From the NCBI RefSeq assembly GCF_002865645.1, contig NW_020194552.1:558001-622000 (forward strand): a stretch of 64,000 bases of DNA, read 5' to 3'. The notes below the pieces were generated by a model that saw only the letters and a program-made list of their open reading frames with translations, was not told where the DNA came from and did not search any database. Positions 37,930-47,275 of the stretch are shown here, one piece after another (positions within the stretch are counted from its first letter, which is position 1; each line of letters opens with the position of its first letter). A program made the translations under genes and the position numbers. The DNA is from Hyaloscypha bicolor E. Lineage: Eukaryota; Ascomycota; Leotiomycetes; Helotiales; Hyaloscyphaceae.

Positions 37930-38205
37930 ATAAAAGTAACCCGGAAATAATAGTCAGGTACTAGCTTTAGTATTATTAGTAGAAGTATTAAAGGAAGAGA
38001 AGTTTAGAGAAAGAAAAAAAAGTTATAAAATAATTAGATACTAGCTCTTAGTATTAATAGTAGAAGTATTAAAGAAGAAGAAGTTTAGAAAAAGGGTTTA
38101 GAGAAGGAATTTAGAAAAAGAAAAAAAGGTTATAAAATAGTTAGATACTAGCTTTTAATATTAATAAAGAAAGTATTAGTAAAGAATAGAAGCTTTTAAT
38201 ATTAA
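37930..38205 (+). repeat. Tandem repeat, about three degenerate copies of 90-120 bp
   Basis: The phrase TAGATACTAGCT or its variants, followed by AGTATTA and GAAGTATTAAAGAA, recurs near 37955, 38036 and 38143. Confidence 0.7.
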
Positions 38206-39215
38206 TAGTAAAATCAAAAAAATATAGAAAAAGAATAAAAGTTTTAGAGTAAAAATAAAATAAAGTTATAGTTTTATAGAAAATAAAATTACTAATATAA
38301 AGTAATTATATTATTATATAATTCCATATTTACTTTTATTATTTATTAAGGATATATATCTTAGAAAAAAGTATTATTTAGAATTCTTAAGCCTTTCTAG
38401 TTTAATAACTATATATTCGAAAAATAAGAAATAAATATAATTATATATACTAAAATAAAGGAATTCTTCTTATCTAAAAATTATAATTATAATATTACTA
38501 AATATAGAAATATAGAAATTCGTATAATAAACTATATATAGAGATTTAAGGAAATTTAAATTACCTCGAATTATTTATAATTAGTAAAGTAAATTAGTTA
38601 ATTATATAAGTTAAATATAGTTTAATTATTATTAATATATCTTAGCTTTTATAAGTTAGTAAAAAAAAGAATATTTATATCTTTATTTTTATAACTATAA
38701 TACCTAAAATTATAATTTTTTTAATATTTAAATATATTTAATCTAGGGCTATTAAATACTAATATTTCTATTTTCAGGTATTATTTATTATAAATTTATT
38801 CGGGTTTAAATAATTATATTAAATATATATCTTTATATCCTAAAAATAAATAATAAAGATATAATTATACTAGCTTTAACCTTAGCCTTAACCTTAATCT
38901 TAACTTTTTTCTGAAAATAACTTTAATTCCAATATATAATACTATTATTAAAGCTTTCTTTTATTAAAGATATATTAAATATAGCTTTAGATAATAGCTT
39001 TAGTAAAGACAAAAGTAATAGAAAAGATAATAAAGCTATAAATAAGTAAAAAGATAATATTTATAATATATCCTCTAATAATTCAGACTTAGTCTATAAT
39101 ATTCTTTCTTATTAATATATTTAACTAATAAATCCCTCTATTCTTTAATTTCCTTCTTATATATAATCTCTTTCTCTTTCTCTATAATAATACTTTAATT
39201 TCCTTATATTATCTA

Positions 39216-39805
39216 ATAATACTACTAAAGTAATAAAGCAAATTAATAATAAGGCTAAAGTTAAAGAGATAAAGCTATACTAGGATAAAGAGCTAAAGGA
39301 ATTAGAGAAAGGTAAGGCAAATCTAGAAATAAGCTTAATATATATTTATAAAATCGAATTCTCTTAAGCTTATACTACTTATAATAATAAAAAGAGACCA
39401 AGGGGCCCTTTTAAATACTATATAGTTATAGAAGGCAAATTTGATAGTAGTTATATAAATTATAAATATAATAATAATAGTAAAGTCTATACTTTCTATT
39501 AACTTAATACTAATCCTACCAAGTCTGGAAAGCCTTGCTCTATATCTATAAAACCCTTTATACTAAAGCCTCGACTGCCTATAAGATATAGAAAGCGAGT
39601 ATAAAGATAGATATAAGGTTAGAAGGTAATAGGGAAGGAGGTTATAGTAAAGGAGGATGAGGATACTAGAGGAGAAGGGGACAAAGGAGATATAGATAAT
39701 TCGAGTAATATAGGTAGTACGGAGGATATAGAGAGTGAGGGAGATAGAGATGTGCCTCGTAATCCATGGGATTTGCCTTACGGACCACGCAAGCTAAGGG
39801 GGGGC
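39216..39805 (+). pseudogene. 3' end of a degenerate reading frame, family not identified
   Basis: One plus-strand frame stays open except for RIP-type stops. It includes a Lys/Glu-rich helical start, KKRPRGPFKYYIVIEGKFDS (about 39388-39450), a basic stretch, and an acidic tail with EDEDTRGEGDKGDIDNSS (about 39650-39700). The 3' 200 bp are less mutated than the rest. I recognise no domain. Confidence 0.4.
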
Positions 39806-39870
39806 TAGGAGTAGTCGAGAATAAGGCGTGTATGCTGTACTTTTTTTTTTAGTGAGGTATGGGGGGGGTA

Positions 39871-40954
39871 CAGTCGGTCCGATCCAAAAGCGACAAAACG
39901 GTCGCTCTTTTACGCCCATAATAACTTTTCAGCCACAACCCCAATTAATTAATACTGAGTAATGCGATTATAGAGTAGAACCAGGCGAAAAATACCTATT
40001 AATCAGATTTTTGATACGATTTGTGGTTCATTAATAATCGAGGTTTAAAGTGCACGGACCCTTTTTACTTTTTTGATTTTTCACTATACAAAACGCAAAT
40101 ATATTTGCTCGCTAAGGTCACGTGAGCCCGTACTTCAAGGGAAGATCGCAGCATCTCACCAGCCTTATTATTAATATAATATTAATATTTAAGCCCTATA
40201 AGCTTAGAAAACCCTTCCTAAATATTAAATATAGCTTTCTTTGGTACTATATATATTATATATATTGTAGAGCCATAATTATATGGGATTCAAGCTAATT
40301 TTGGCCAAACTAAATCCATAAACCTTACTTGAGATAAGAAACTTACTAGTCTGTTCTACAAGTCTCTGATCTCGCTTGCAAATAGGCTTCTCCAAAATAA
40401 TCGTCTTATTACTACTAATAAAAAGCTTCTGCTGAACCCAAAAGAGCATTGAATCTTCAAGCTCTACTTCATTACTTTGTGAAATATCTGAATTATCAGA
40501 ATTATCCTCTATATTAGAGGGTTTCCCATGCCGTTCGTCGATAGTTGCTTGGATTGCAGCTTCTTCAGCTATGGTGAGAACTGTGATTGAATCAAGAATT
40601 GAATTAGCTCGCTTGCGTTTCTGAAGGCTTATAGAGGTAGCTATTAGAAGTATTCAAAAAGGGCACTTGATTGGGTTTGTGGTTATTGAGGTATTAATAT
40701 AATCGTGGAAGAGCAGTCAACTTAGGGGGGTAGTCACGTGACAACCAAAGTAAAAAACGACCATACAAAACGCAAATATATTTGCTCGCTTAATCACGTG
40801 AATTATATCTCCCTTAATAATAAAGATATTATAATTTTGAGAACATAGAATTAATTCCTAGAGTATATAGTATAGTTTTAATTAATACGATTTATATCAA
40901 TTAGTATTGTGGTGGTTTTTATTTTTTTTTGTCGCTTTTGGATCGGACCGACTG
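39871..40954 (-). mobile_element. DNA transposon, 1084 bp, 28-bp perfect TIRs, TA target duplication
   Basis: The ends read CAGTCGGTCCGATCCAAAAG and continue for 28 matching bases in inverted orientation (39871-39898 and 40927-40954). TA flanks both ends. CAGT termini with TA duplication indicate the Tc1/mariner/pogo group. The interior has an open minus-strand stretch (40653-40279) but no catalytic domain. A direct repeat of about 40 bp (40086-40125 and 40763-40801) also occurs, containing GCAAATATATTTGC and TCACGTGA. It is probably a non-autonomous or internally deleted copy, only slightly mutated. Confidence 0.9.
40279..40653 (-). pseudogene. Open frame inside the 1084-bp transposon, probable C-terminal fragment of its protein
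   Basis: About 124 codons are open on the minus strand from a TGA at 40654-40656 to the TAA at 40279-40281, with no good start codon. Visible parts are LQKRKRANSILDSITVL, an acidic SNIEDNSDNSDISQSNEVE stretch, and LFWVQQKLFISSNKTIILEK. A basic start followed by an acidic middle would fit the tail of a pogo-like transposase, but no diagnostic motif is present, so the function is open. Confidence 0.4.
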
Positions 40955-40964
40955 TATACGGGTG

Positions 40965-41040
40965 CGAAAATCAAAAAATCAGAAAATCACTTTTCGCTTC
41001 TCGGTTTTGTCGACTAGCCCGCTAATGGCCTCAGTATTAT
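40965..41040 (+). repeat. Boundary repeat R, copy 3
   Basis: AAAATCAGAAAATC-type units, then TCGCTTCTCGGTTTTGTCGA, CTAGC, and GGCCTCAGTATTAT. Same orientation as copy 1. It marks the start of the gene-bearing part of the window, 10 bp after the 1084-bp transposon. Confidence 0.8.
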
Positions 41041-41874
41041 TACCTGGTAAGCTCCCCGTATTTCACAGTCCAATTCGAAGTCTTCTTTGCACGCTAGCCA
41101 GGCCGCGTGGTTGACAAGGATCCCTTCCGGCTAAAGGCTATTCCGGGATTCGAAACATTGTGGAAAGTTAGCTTTCGGCCCGAGCAAGTCTATTAGATGG
41201 GTTCCTACCATATGCCCCGCGGGCTGCGACCAGGGTCATAAACTGCGGCTCAAGTAGAGTCCTTCCCTTTTCGAATGCGGGGCTGCTGGGTGCTTGCGAA
41301 CTAACCCGGCGCATGACTCGCCAGACTTTCCGGCATGCCACCATACGAGTACTATCTCCCCCCAAATAATTACGAGTGGGTCCTTTGGTAACGCCACACT
41401 GAAACTTCGTCAGTATCCCCGAATTAGGAAATATCAGGTGCTTTCGAGAGCCGCTATTCGCTATAGACCTTCGATTGCGTGCCTTTAGTGGTGTGAATCG
41501 TGGCATGAGAGTGTGGCGAATATTGGACCCACTCGAAATTGTTCATAGGGGGGATAGTAATGGGATGCAGCCGATTGAGCCCAAAGAAGTCCCACAATCC
41601 ATGTTCGGGGCAGCCCATCTCTTCTGGCCCCTGTTCCGTGCCACGCGCAACCCATGTAAAAAGGAGCTTGCCGTATATCTCTCCAACCTCCATCCTAGGG
41701 CTCACCAGGCATACTCCCAGCATATGCTCGAAATGCACATCAGTTGTAACTACTCGAGCGCTTGACTCTCCTCTTTAAAAATACAAAAACAACGATAACG
41801 CTAGCATATGCTCGAATTTTACTGGAAGCACGCAAGTACTTAAGTACGCTATCGCCGTCGCCCTCGCTATTATA
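41041..41874. other. Normal-composition DNA, no gene recognised
   Basis: Several overlapping open frames occur on both strands (for example 41475-41765 and 41454-41738), but none shows a domain, and they mask one another. The word CATATGCTCG recurs at 41722 and 41805 and, in variants, at 42030 and 42205. Confidence 0.45.
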
Positions 41875-41876
41875 TA

Positions 41877-42018
41877 CAACGTCTCTAGGGAAAATAATGT
41901 AGCGAGAGAACCACAGACAAGGTGTAAAAGCCAATTAAAAGTTCGTATTGTTTGCTTTCTGGTCCGTGCCAGTGCGGAACACCCTTGTCTCGCTACATTA
42001 TTTTCCCTAGAGACGTTG
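41877..42018. mobile_element. MITE, 142 bp, 31-bp TIRs, TA target duplication
   Basis: The left end starts CAACGTCTCTAGGGAAAATA and matches the reverse complement of the right end for 31 bp. TA lies at 41875-41876 and 42019-42020. No coding capacity. It is not related in sequence to the two foldback elements or to the larger TIR elements in the window. Confidence 0.88.
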
Positions 42019-42044
42019 TAGTCTGCGAGTATATGCTCGGCATA

Positions 42045-42205
42045 TGCTAACCCTAACCGTAGGGCTTTCACGCTCTAATATATGGATCCTAAATACGGGG
42101 AGCTCTCACCACCCCCTAACCCCTGGGGCTAACCTGAACCCTAGCCCCTAACTCCAAGCCCCCTCGCAAGCTCGGAACTAACCGCAACCTCCTAACCTAA
42201 ACATA
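42045..42205 (+). repeat. Degenerate telomere-like C-rich tract
   Basis: Starts with CTAACCCTAACC (two CCCTAA units at about 42048-42060). After about 45 bp it continues as a C-rich run with CCCCTAACCCC, GCTAACC, GAACCCTAGCCCCTAACTCC and CCTAACCTAA. The pattern resembles eroded CCCTAA telomere repeats. Chance enrichment of a C-rich stretch cannot be excluded. Confidence 0.5.
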
Positions 42206-42557
42206 TGCCGAGCGGTGGGCGTGTGGAAGGGAACTGAGAATAATAAACGAGCAAATGTTGAGCCCAGGCTGAACTATAGAAGGGAACAACCTAAGCGATG
42301 GAAAAGTTAGCTGAAACTACGTGCAAAGTAGATGCGGGAGACTCGCGACTGGTGTTGCAGGGGATGCGAAAGGCTAGAGTGTACGATGTACTTAAATGTA
42401 CGAACCGATCAAGCTTCGGTACACGATGGTCGGAGAAGGTTGTGGTTTGGTGGTGGTGGTGTAAGGTAGAGATCGGTTGCTTTTGACCTCTGATTATCAT
42501 AAAATCAATACTTTTATAGCCATCAGTAGCCCCTACCAGCCCGCCTCTCATTATAAA

Positions 42558-44099
42558 TTACATATAAGTATACTCCGCATCATACCCCGGAATATAATTC
42601 TGCGGGCACGCCACAGCCGGCAAATAGCTATCCACGGTAATATTCTGCATGGCGAAATAATGCTGCCTGATCGTGCTGATCTGCGCATCAATCTTCGCAC
42701 TATTGTTGGGATTACCATACATCAGCGAGTACCCATCCGTGTGGTTGATATATGTCTGTCCTCCCGTTAGCAAATATTCTCCTCCCTCTCACCTTACTCC
42801 ACCAACCCGAGGCTTCGGGGAAGGTGAACTCACCGAACAATCTGGCACATTATGTCCAAACAAACTCCAAATCTGACTCCCTGCCACCACCGGGGAACTC
42901 GAATTTTGCTGTTTCAGGATGATGTCGTAGAAGCTTTGTAACGAATCCCCTTTCATGCCTGTCCATGCGATTTCACCAGCTAAGTAGACGCGGTTTGCGG
43001 ATTGAACCGCGGCGATATCGGTGGTGAGGATGCTATTGTTGAGCGGGTAGTAGTGGTTGCTGAAGACGTCGACCTCGGAGACGGCAAAGTGGGTGCTGTT
43101 TACACCGTAGGTGCCGTCAATGCAGAGTTTCTTTGGGCCTTTTCTAGTGTCAGTAAGAGTAACGTGGGGAAAGGGGGCAAACCGAGTTTCTTGACAAAGC
43201 GGCAGATTTCTCGAATCCATGCTATTGGCACGTTTTTATCTTTGAATTTTCCACCGTCCAGTTCATTACCCGTCTCATAGCCGATGATTGTCGGGTCTTC
43301 AGCATATGAAAGACCAGTGTAGGGATTCACGTGCGTGAGTAGATAATGGATGTAATTCTTGAAATAGGTGACCACTTTGGGTTTGGTGTAGAAATACATT
43401 GTTTCTGGTGTCAGGGGAGATTGGCTGCCGGTGATGTTGTAGCCTGCCCAGCGGAGGAAGGTGAACTTTCCACCATGGTAGTAATCCTACACCGTCAGAA
43501 ATTAGAGTGACCGTTGGAAGAGGACGTAGGAAACTTACATAATTATCAGTTAATGGAACCATAATTCTCAATCCGTGCTGTCGTGCCTGGAAAACAGCCC
43601 AGTCCATGGGCTCGAAAGCTGCATCGTTGTACACCCCCAAGGACGGGCTCAAGCTCAACGGATTACCGACGCTGACGCCCAGAGTATGAGCCCTGATGAG
43701 CGTCGCACCCATCATGACCAAAGTATTCATCACCTCAGTTGTCCGTCCTTTGGTGGGGTAGCTTGCGTTGAGTGGGGGGTAAAATGGTTCTCCCTTGGGA
43801 GGAATCACATTCTCATCCAGTCCAAGCCAGTACACGTTCGCGCCTTCCGCAGTCCATGGCTCTCCCATGAGCTTAAGGGAAGTTCCTTCTCGATATACAT
43901 AGGAGTTTCGGGCATAGAGCGCCAGGTTGGGCTCGAGATACGTGGATCGGATCTGCTTCGTTAATGTCGGGTTTGGTGGGAAGAGAAACGTCACGGATGA
44001 AACATCGGGTAGCATTCGTGAGTTGTCTTTGAGGGGCAAGGTGGGAGCAGATGTTGCGAGACATGAGGTCGCGAGGAATAAGATATTTTTCAATGCCAT
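42558..44099 (-). CDS. Secreted glycoside hydrolase family 5 enzyme, endo-beta-1,4-mannanase-like
   Basis: Four exons (44099-43539, 43486-43183, 43138-42834, 42785-42558) with introns of 52, 44 and 48 bp encode 465 residues. Residues 1-18 form a signal peptide (MALKNILFLATSCLATSA). The GH5 barrel is visible from EGANVYWL (about residue 86) through MGATLIRAHTLG. The acid/base Glu lies in GYETGNELDGG (Glu262), NHYYP is in the middle, and the nucleophile Glu is in YLAGEIAWTG (Glu344). These fit the mannanase branch of GH5, which cuts the beta-1,4 backbone of mannans outside the cell; cellulase-type specificity cannot be ruled out. The last intron acceptor was chosen because it alone keeps the frame into EYLLTGGQTYINHTDGY. 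The frame looks intact. It faces away from the riboflavin synthase gene, so the 675 bp between them hold both promoters. Confidence 0.85.
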
Positions 44100-44774
44100 A
44101 TTGGCGTTAAGAAGGTCGGATTGATAAAGAGGTAAGAAGATGCGATGGAGGCAAGAACATTGCTATATATGCTTTGGCCAGGGGGGTCTCGCAATGAAGA
44201 CCACCACCCCGGACTATGGAATTGGAATACGGGACAAACAAAATCATAACCGCAATTGGAACACGAAGATCGAAGCTTTGGAGAGGGGTACGGAAGAAAT
44301 CCGATGCACGAATTGGATGTGTCAGTTGGAATGAATGCTAATGTTCGATGGGGCGCCCGCAGTCTCCGCATCAGTGGGCCTTCTCCATATCCGCTCTGCA
44401 TCCCAAAAATCTTATGGAAATCTTGAGGCTAAGATATTCGGAGAACGAAGCCGACTGGATGATAGTTTAACGGAACTTGGCCCTCCGCGACTGATGTGGG
44501 CTGGTCTGAGCTGTGGAGTTGATCTCACTCTATGACATGGAGCATGCATGAAGTAATGGACCATCATGGCATCTGAAGCTGGGATGAGCCTCAAACTTTT
44601 GAAGTTGGGATTTTCATGAAGAAGGAAAAGATGTGAAGTTAGGGGTGTCGTTCAGGGGTGGATTTCAATTCGGTTAGCGTGGCCGGGTCTTCATCGGCTC
44701 CGGCGGGGCATTCAAGTAGCTTAAAAATATCAACTCCATTTCATGAGGTCGACGACTCTCAATCACACTTCACA
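44100..44774. promoter_or_regulatory. Divergent intergenic region between the GH5 gene and riboflavin synthase
   Basis: 675 bp between two start codons on opposite strands, so both promoters must lie here. No specific factor site is clear enough to name. Confidence 0.5.
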
Positions 44775-45515
44775 ATGTTCACAGGCATTGTCGAGATAAT
44801 AGGAGGTATGTCCTCTAGTCCGCTGGTTAGGCCATACAGCTAACAGTACGCAGTCGTCTCCGAACTCAACCAGCAATCCGAAGATGGAGGCACAACTCTC
44901 ACTATCTCCAACGCCTCCGACATTCTCGGTGACTGCAACCTCGGCGACAGTATCAGCGTCAACGGCACATGCCTGACCGTAACCTCATTCGATAAATCCT
45001 CCTTCAAAGTCGGGGTCGCACCCGAAACGTTACGGCGGACGAATCTTGGATCCCTCAAACAGGGCAGCAATGTCAATCTTGAGCGCGCGGTCTCGGCAAG
45101 CACAAGGATGGGAGGTCATTTCGTGCAAGGACATGTAGACACCGTTGCGTCGATATTGAAAGTCGAGCCAGATGGAAATGCGAAGACGTTCAGGTTTCAG
45201 CCAAGGGATAAGAGCGTGCTAAGATATATTGTGGAGAAGGGGTATGTGACGCTGGATGGGGCGAGCTTGACGATAACAAAGGTGGATGATGAGGAAGGGT
45301 GGTGGGAGGTTATGTTGATTGCGTATACACAGGAGAAGGTCGTCACAGCGAGCAAGAAACCTGGGGATGAGGTCAATGTAGAGGTGGATCAGATTGGGAA
45401 GTATGTTGAGAAGGCAGTGGAGGGGTACTTCTCAAAGGGGAGCAGTGGAGAACCTGCCATCTTGCAGAAGATGGTGGAGCGGATCGTGGACTCGAGAATT
45501 CAGGCAGCAAAGTAA
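44775..45515 (+). CDS. RIB5: Riboflavin synthase, alpha chain type
   Basis: Two exons (44775-44805 and 44854-45515) separated by a 48-bp intron (GTATGT...CAG, branch-like CTAAC at 44840) give 230 residues, the usual length. The first exon encodes MFTGIVEIIG, the hallmark N-terminus. The protein has two similar lumazine-binding halves. The first carries VNGTCLTV and a GVAPETLRRTNLG segment, the second begins at MGGHFVQGHVDT and carries LDGASLTI. It converts two 6,7-dimethyl-8-ribityllumazine molecules into riboflavin and a pyrimidine, the last step of vitamin B2 synthesis, acting as a homotrimer. The C-terminus is a helix, as in the family. The start is certain because the catalytic N-terminus must be exact. 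Confidence 0.96.
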
Positions 45516-45894
45516 TGAAGCTATGTTACTCTTCCTCTATTCCTCTATTCCTCCCTTCAAGACTGAACTTTTATTCTTGAATGTGGCCATCACGGGTGGA
45601 ACAGGTCAAACAGGCTTGTGATACAACTATTGCATTGCCGCTAGCAAGTCCCTAATCCAAGAAAGCGCCTCGCTTATCCTACTATGTCGAGATGAATACT
45701 AGTCCTCCAGCTTATGAGTCCATTCCCTTTAGTTAGTCCAACACAAGAGCTCCCAATATGCCTCTACCCCAAGTAGCCAAGCATCAGCAAGTGCCGCCGC
45801 ACCACAAGCCACGCGCCATATCAGTCCAGGAACGGCAAGTTGGATCTGCTTCTGGCCGGTGAGCAGACAGCTCTACCAGCTTTCCTTTCCTGCC

Positions 45895-46542
45895 TCACAT
45901 CGTATGCCGTTTGAGAAGCTCCATCGTCTCCTCCAGCTCATCCGCCTCCTCCTTCTCCATCATCTCGACATCCCCACCCTCAGTAGGATTTGGTGACGGA
46001 TCTGCCACTGAGCAAACTACCGCTTTCTTTGCATGCCAGTCCCTGAGGATGATTGCGAATCTCTCGAGTCTCGCGAAGCGATTCTCATAATATTCGGGAC
46101 CGCATTTTAGTTTGGTACTCTCGAGTAACTCCACACACTCTTGAGCCAGTGCTGCCAAGTCGGCATGGGTGTATTGCTTGAATTTGTAGAGTCTAGCTAT
46201 GAAAGCTATGGCAATTCGGCACACAGCGCGCCGGTAGACGGTCGAGCTCTCGTGATGGAGGTATGGAAGCATATTTTCGACGCATTTAGATGCATCAGCT
46301 CTGCCTGCAGTGAAATGAGATATGAATTTTATTGCGAGTGCGTTGTAAGTGGAACAGCAATAGGGATCCTTACTTGATCCTCCTTTCGTGACGTCTCCGA
46401 GCTGGACTCGTTAGTTTAAGCGTTCAACTAGAAGAGGAAATCAACGACTTACAAAGATACAATACTCTGCTAAGAAGGTCCGGTCATCCTCAGTAGGACC
46501 AAACAACCCCTGCAGGCCCGCCTGTGCTGGAGAAGAAGACAT
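45895..46542 (-). CDS. Uncharacterised 175-residue protein
   Basis: Three exons (46542-46453, 46401-46374, 46304-45895) with GT/AG introns of 51 and 69 bp join in frame into 175 residues starting MSSSPAQAGLQGLFGPTEDD. The protein is predicted soluble and mostly helical: a middle part with YLHHESSTVYRRAVCRIAIA and a run of helices, then an acidic C-terminal tail rich in Glu around DVEMMEKEEADELEETMELL. No domain was recognised. The 28-bp middle exon and consistent splice sites support a real gene. It converges with the riboflavin synthase gene, whose stop codon is 380 bp away. Confidence 0.7.
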
Positions 46543-46776
46543 TCGCTGTTAGTTTCCTGCTTCGTCGGGTTTTGGTTGATACTTGTTGCAAAGGGATCAC
46601 CGAGGGAGCTCGAAAAGTCGTTGCTTTGTGGTTGGTTGTTCCGGTCGGGTCAATTGTTCTGTAATTTTATGCTCTGAACAGCACGCTGTGAACGACAAGA
46701 AAATTGTTTTGCCATGTCGATCTCAATAAATTTTGATAGATTTAAAAGCGCGTATTTAAACAGCAGCTATCTACAA

Positions 46777-46791
46777 CCCCCCCCCCCCCCC
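46777..46791 (+). repeat. Poly-C run of 15 bases
   Basis: Fifteen uninterrupted C residues, about 235 bp upstream of the small gene's start. Homopolymers of this length are prone to sequencing error, so the exact length is uncertain. Confidence 0.9.
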
Positions 46792-46849
46792 AACAACAAC
46801 CCACTTCTTCAAGAGCGCCTGTAAATGTACCTGCAAGTGTTTTGAGAAC

Positions 46850-47275
46850 CATATTTAGTATTCTTTGTTTTTTCACGTCACCAAATGTTTGTAGATCATC
46901 TCTTTATATGGGAGTCTCTTCCTGACATTATATGGGCATAAAGAACTAGCCCATAATATATATAATTTATGTAATATAAAGCAATGACTTATATTAGACT
47001 CTCGCGCTAAAAGTATATAATAAGACATTCTTAATTTATATAAAAAAAACTATAATATAAGGAAAGATCTTATAATTAATAAAAATAAGCTTTAAAATAT
47101 TTAGCTTAAATAAATTCTCTAGTTTATATGAGTTTAATAAACTCAAATATACTTAGTATAATAAATTAATAAAAAAGCTATAATTTATTAAGTAATAAAT
47201 TATATATATTATAAAAGATATTAAAGAGTGTTTATAGAAAAGAAAGTTAATAATATCCTCGCAAATATATGCTTC
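46850..47275. other. Short RIP-like AT-rich patch
   Basis: About 400 bp with the same TA-rich, CpA-poor look as the left half of the window, set within gene-bearing DNA. Probably a decayed repeat fragment; no partner identified. Confidence 0.5.

Larger units (their letters stand above)
36721..39215. other. AT-rich block with tandemly repeated coding-like units
   Basis: RIP-like composition. Frames are Lys/Glu-rich. Two sets of tandem repeats lie at 37620-37860 and 37930-38200. No known domain recognised. Confidence 0.45.

Noticed and set aside
41454..41765. Overlapping open frames on both strands (41454-41738 minus, 41475-41765 plus, 41539-41778 plus)
   Set aside because: Three mutually overlapping frames without a domain or splice support; at most one could be real and none stands out.
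43575..43964. 129-codon open frame on the plus strand
   Set aside because: Shadow of exon 1 of the GH5 gene on the opposite strand.
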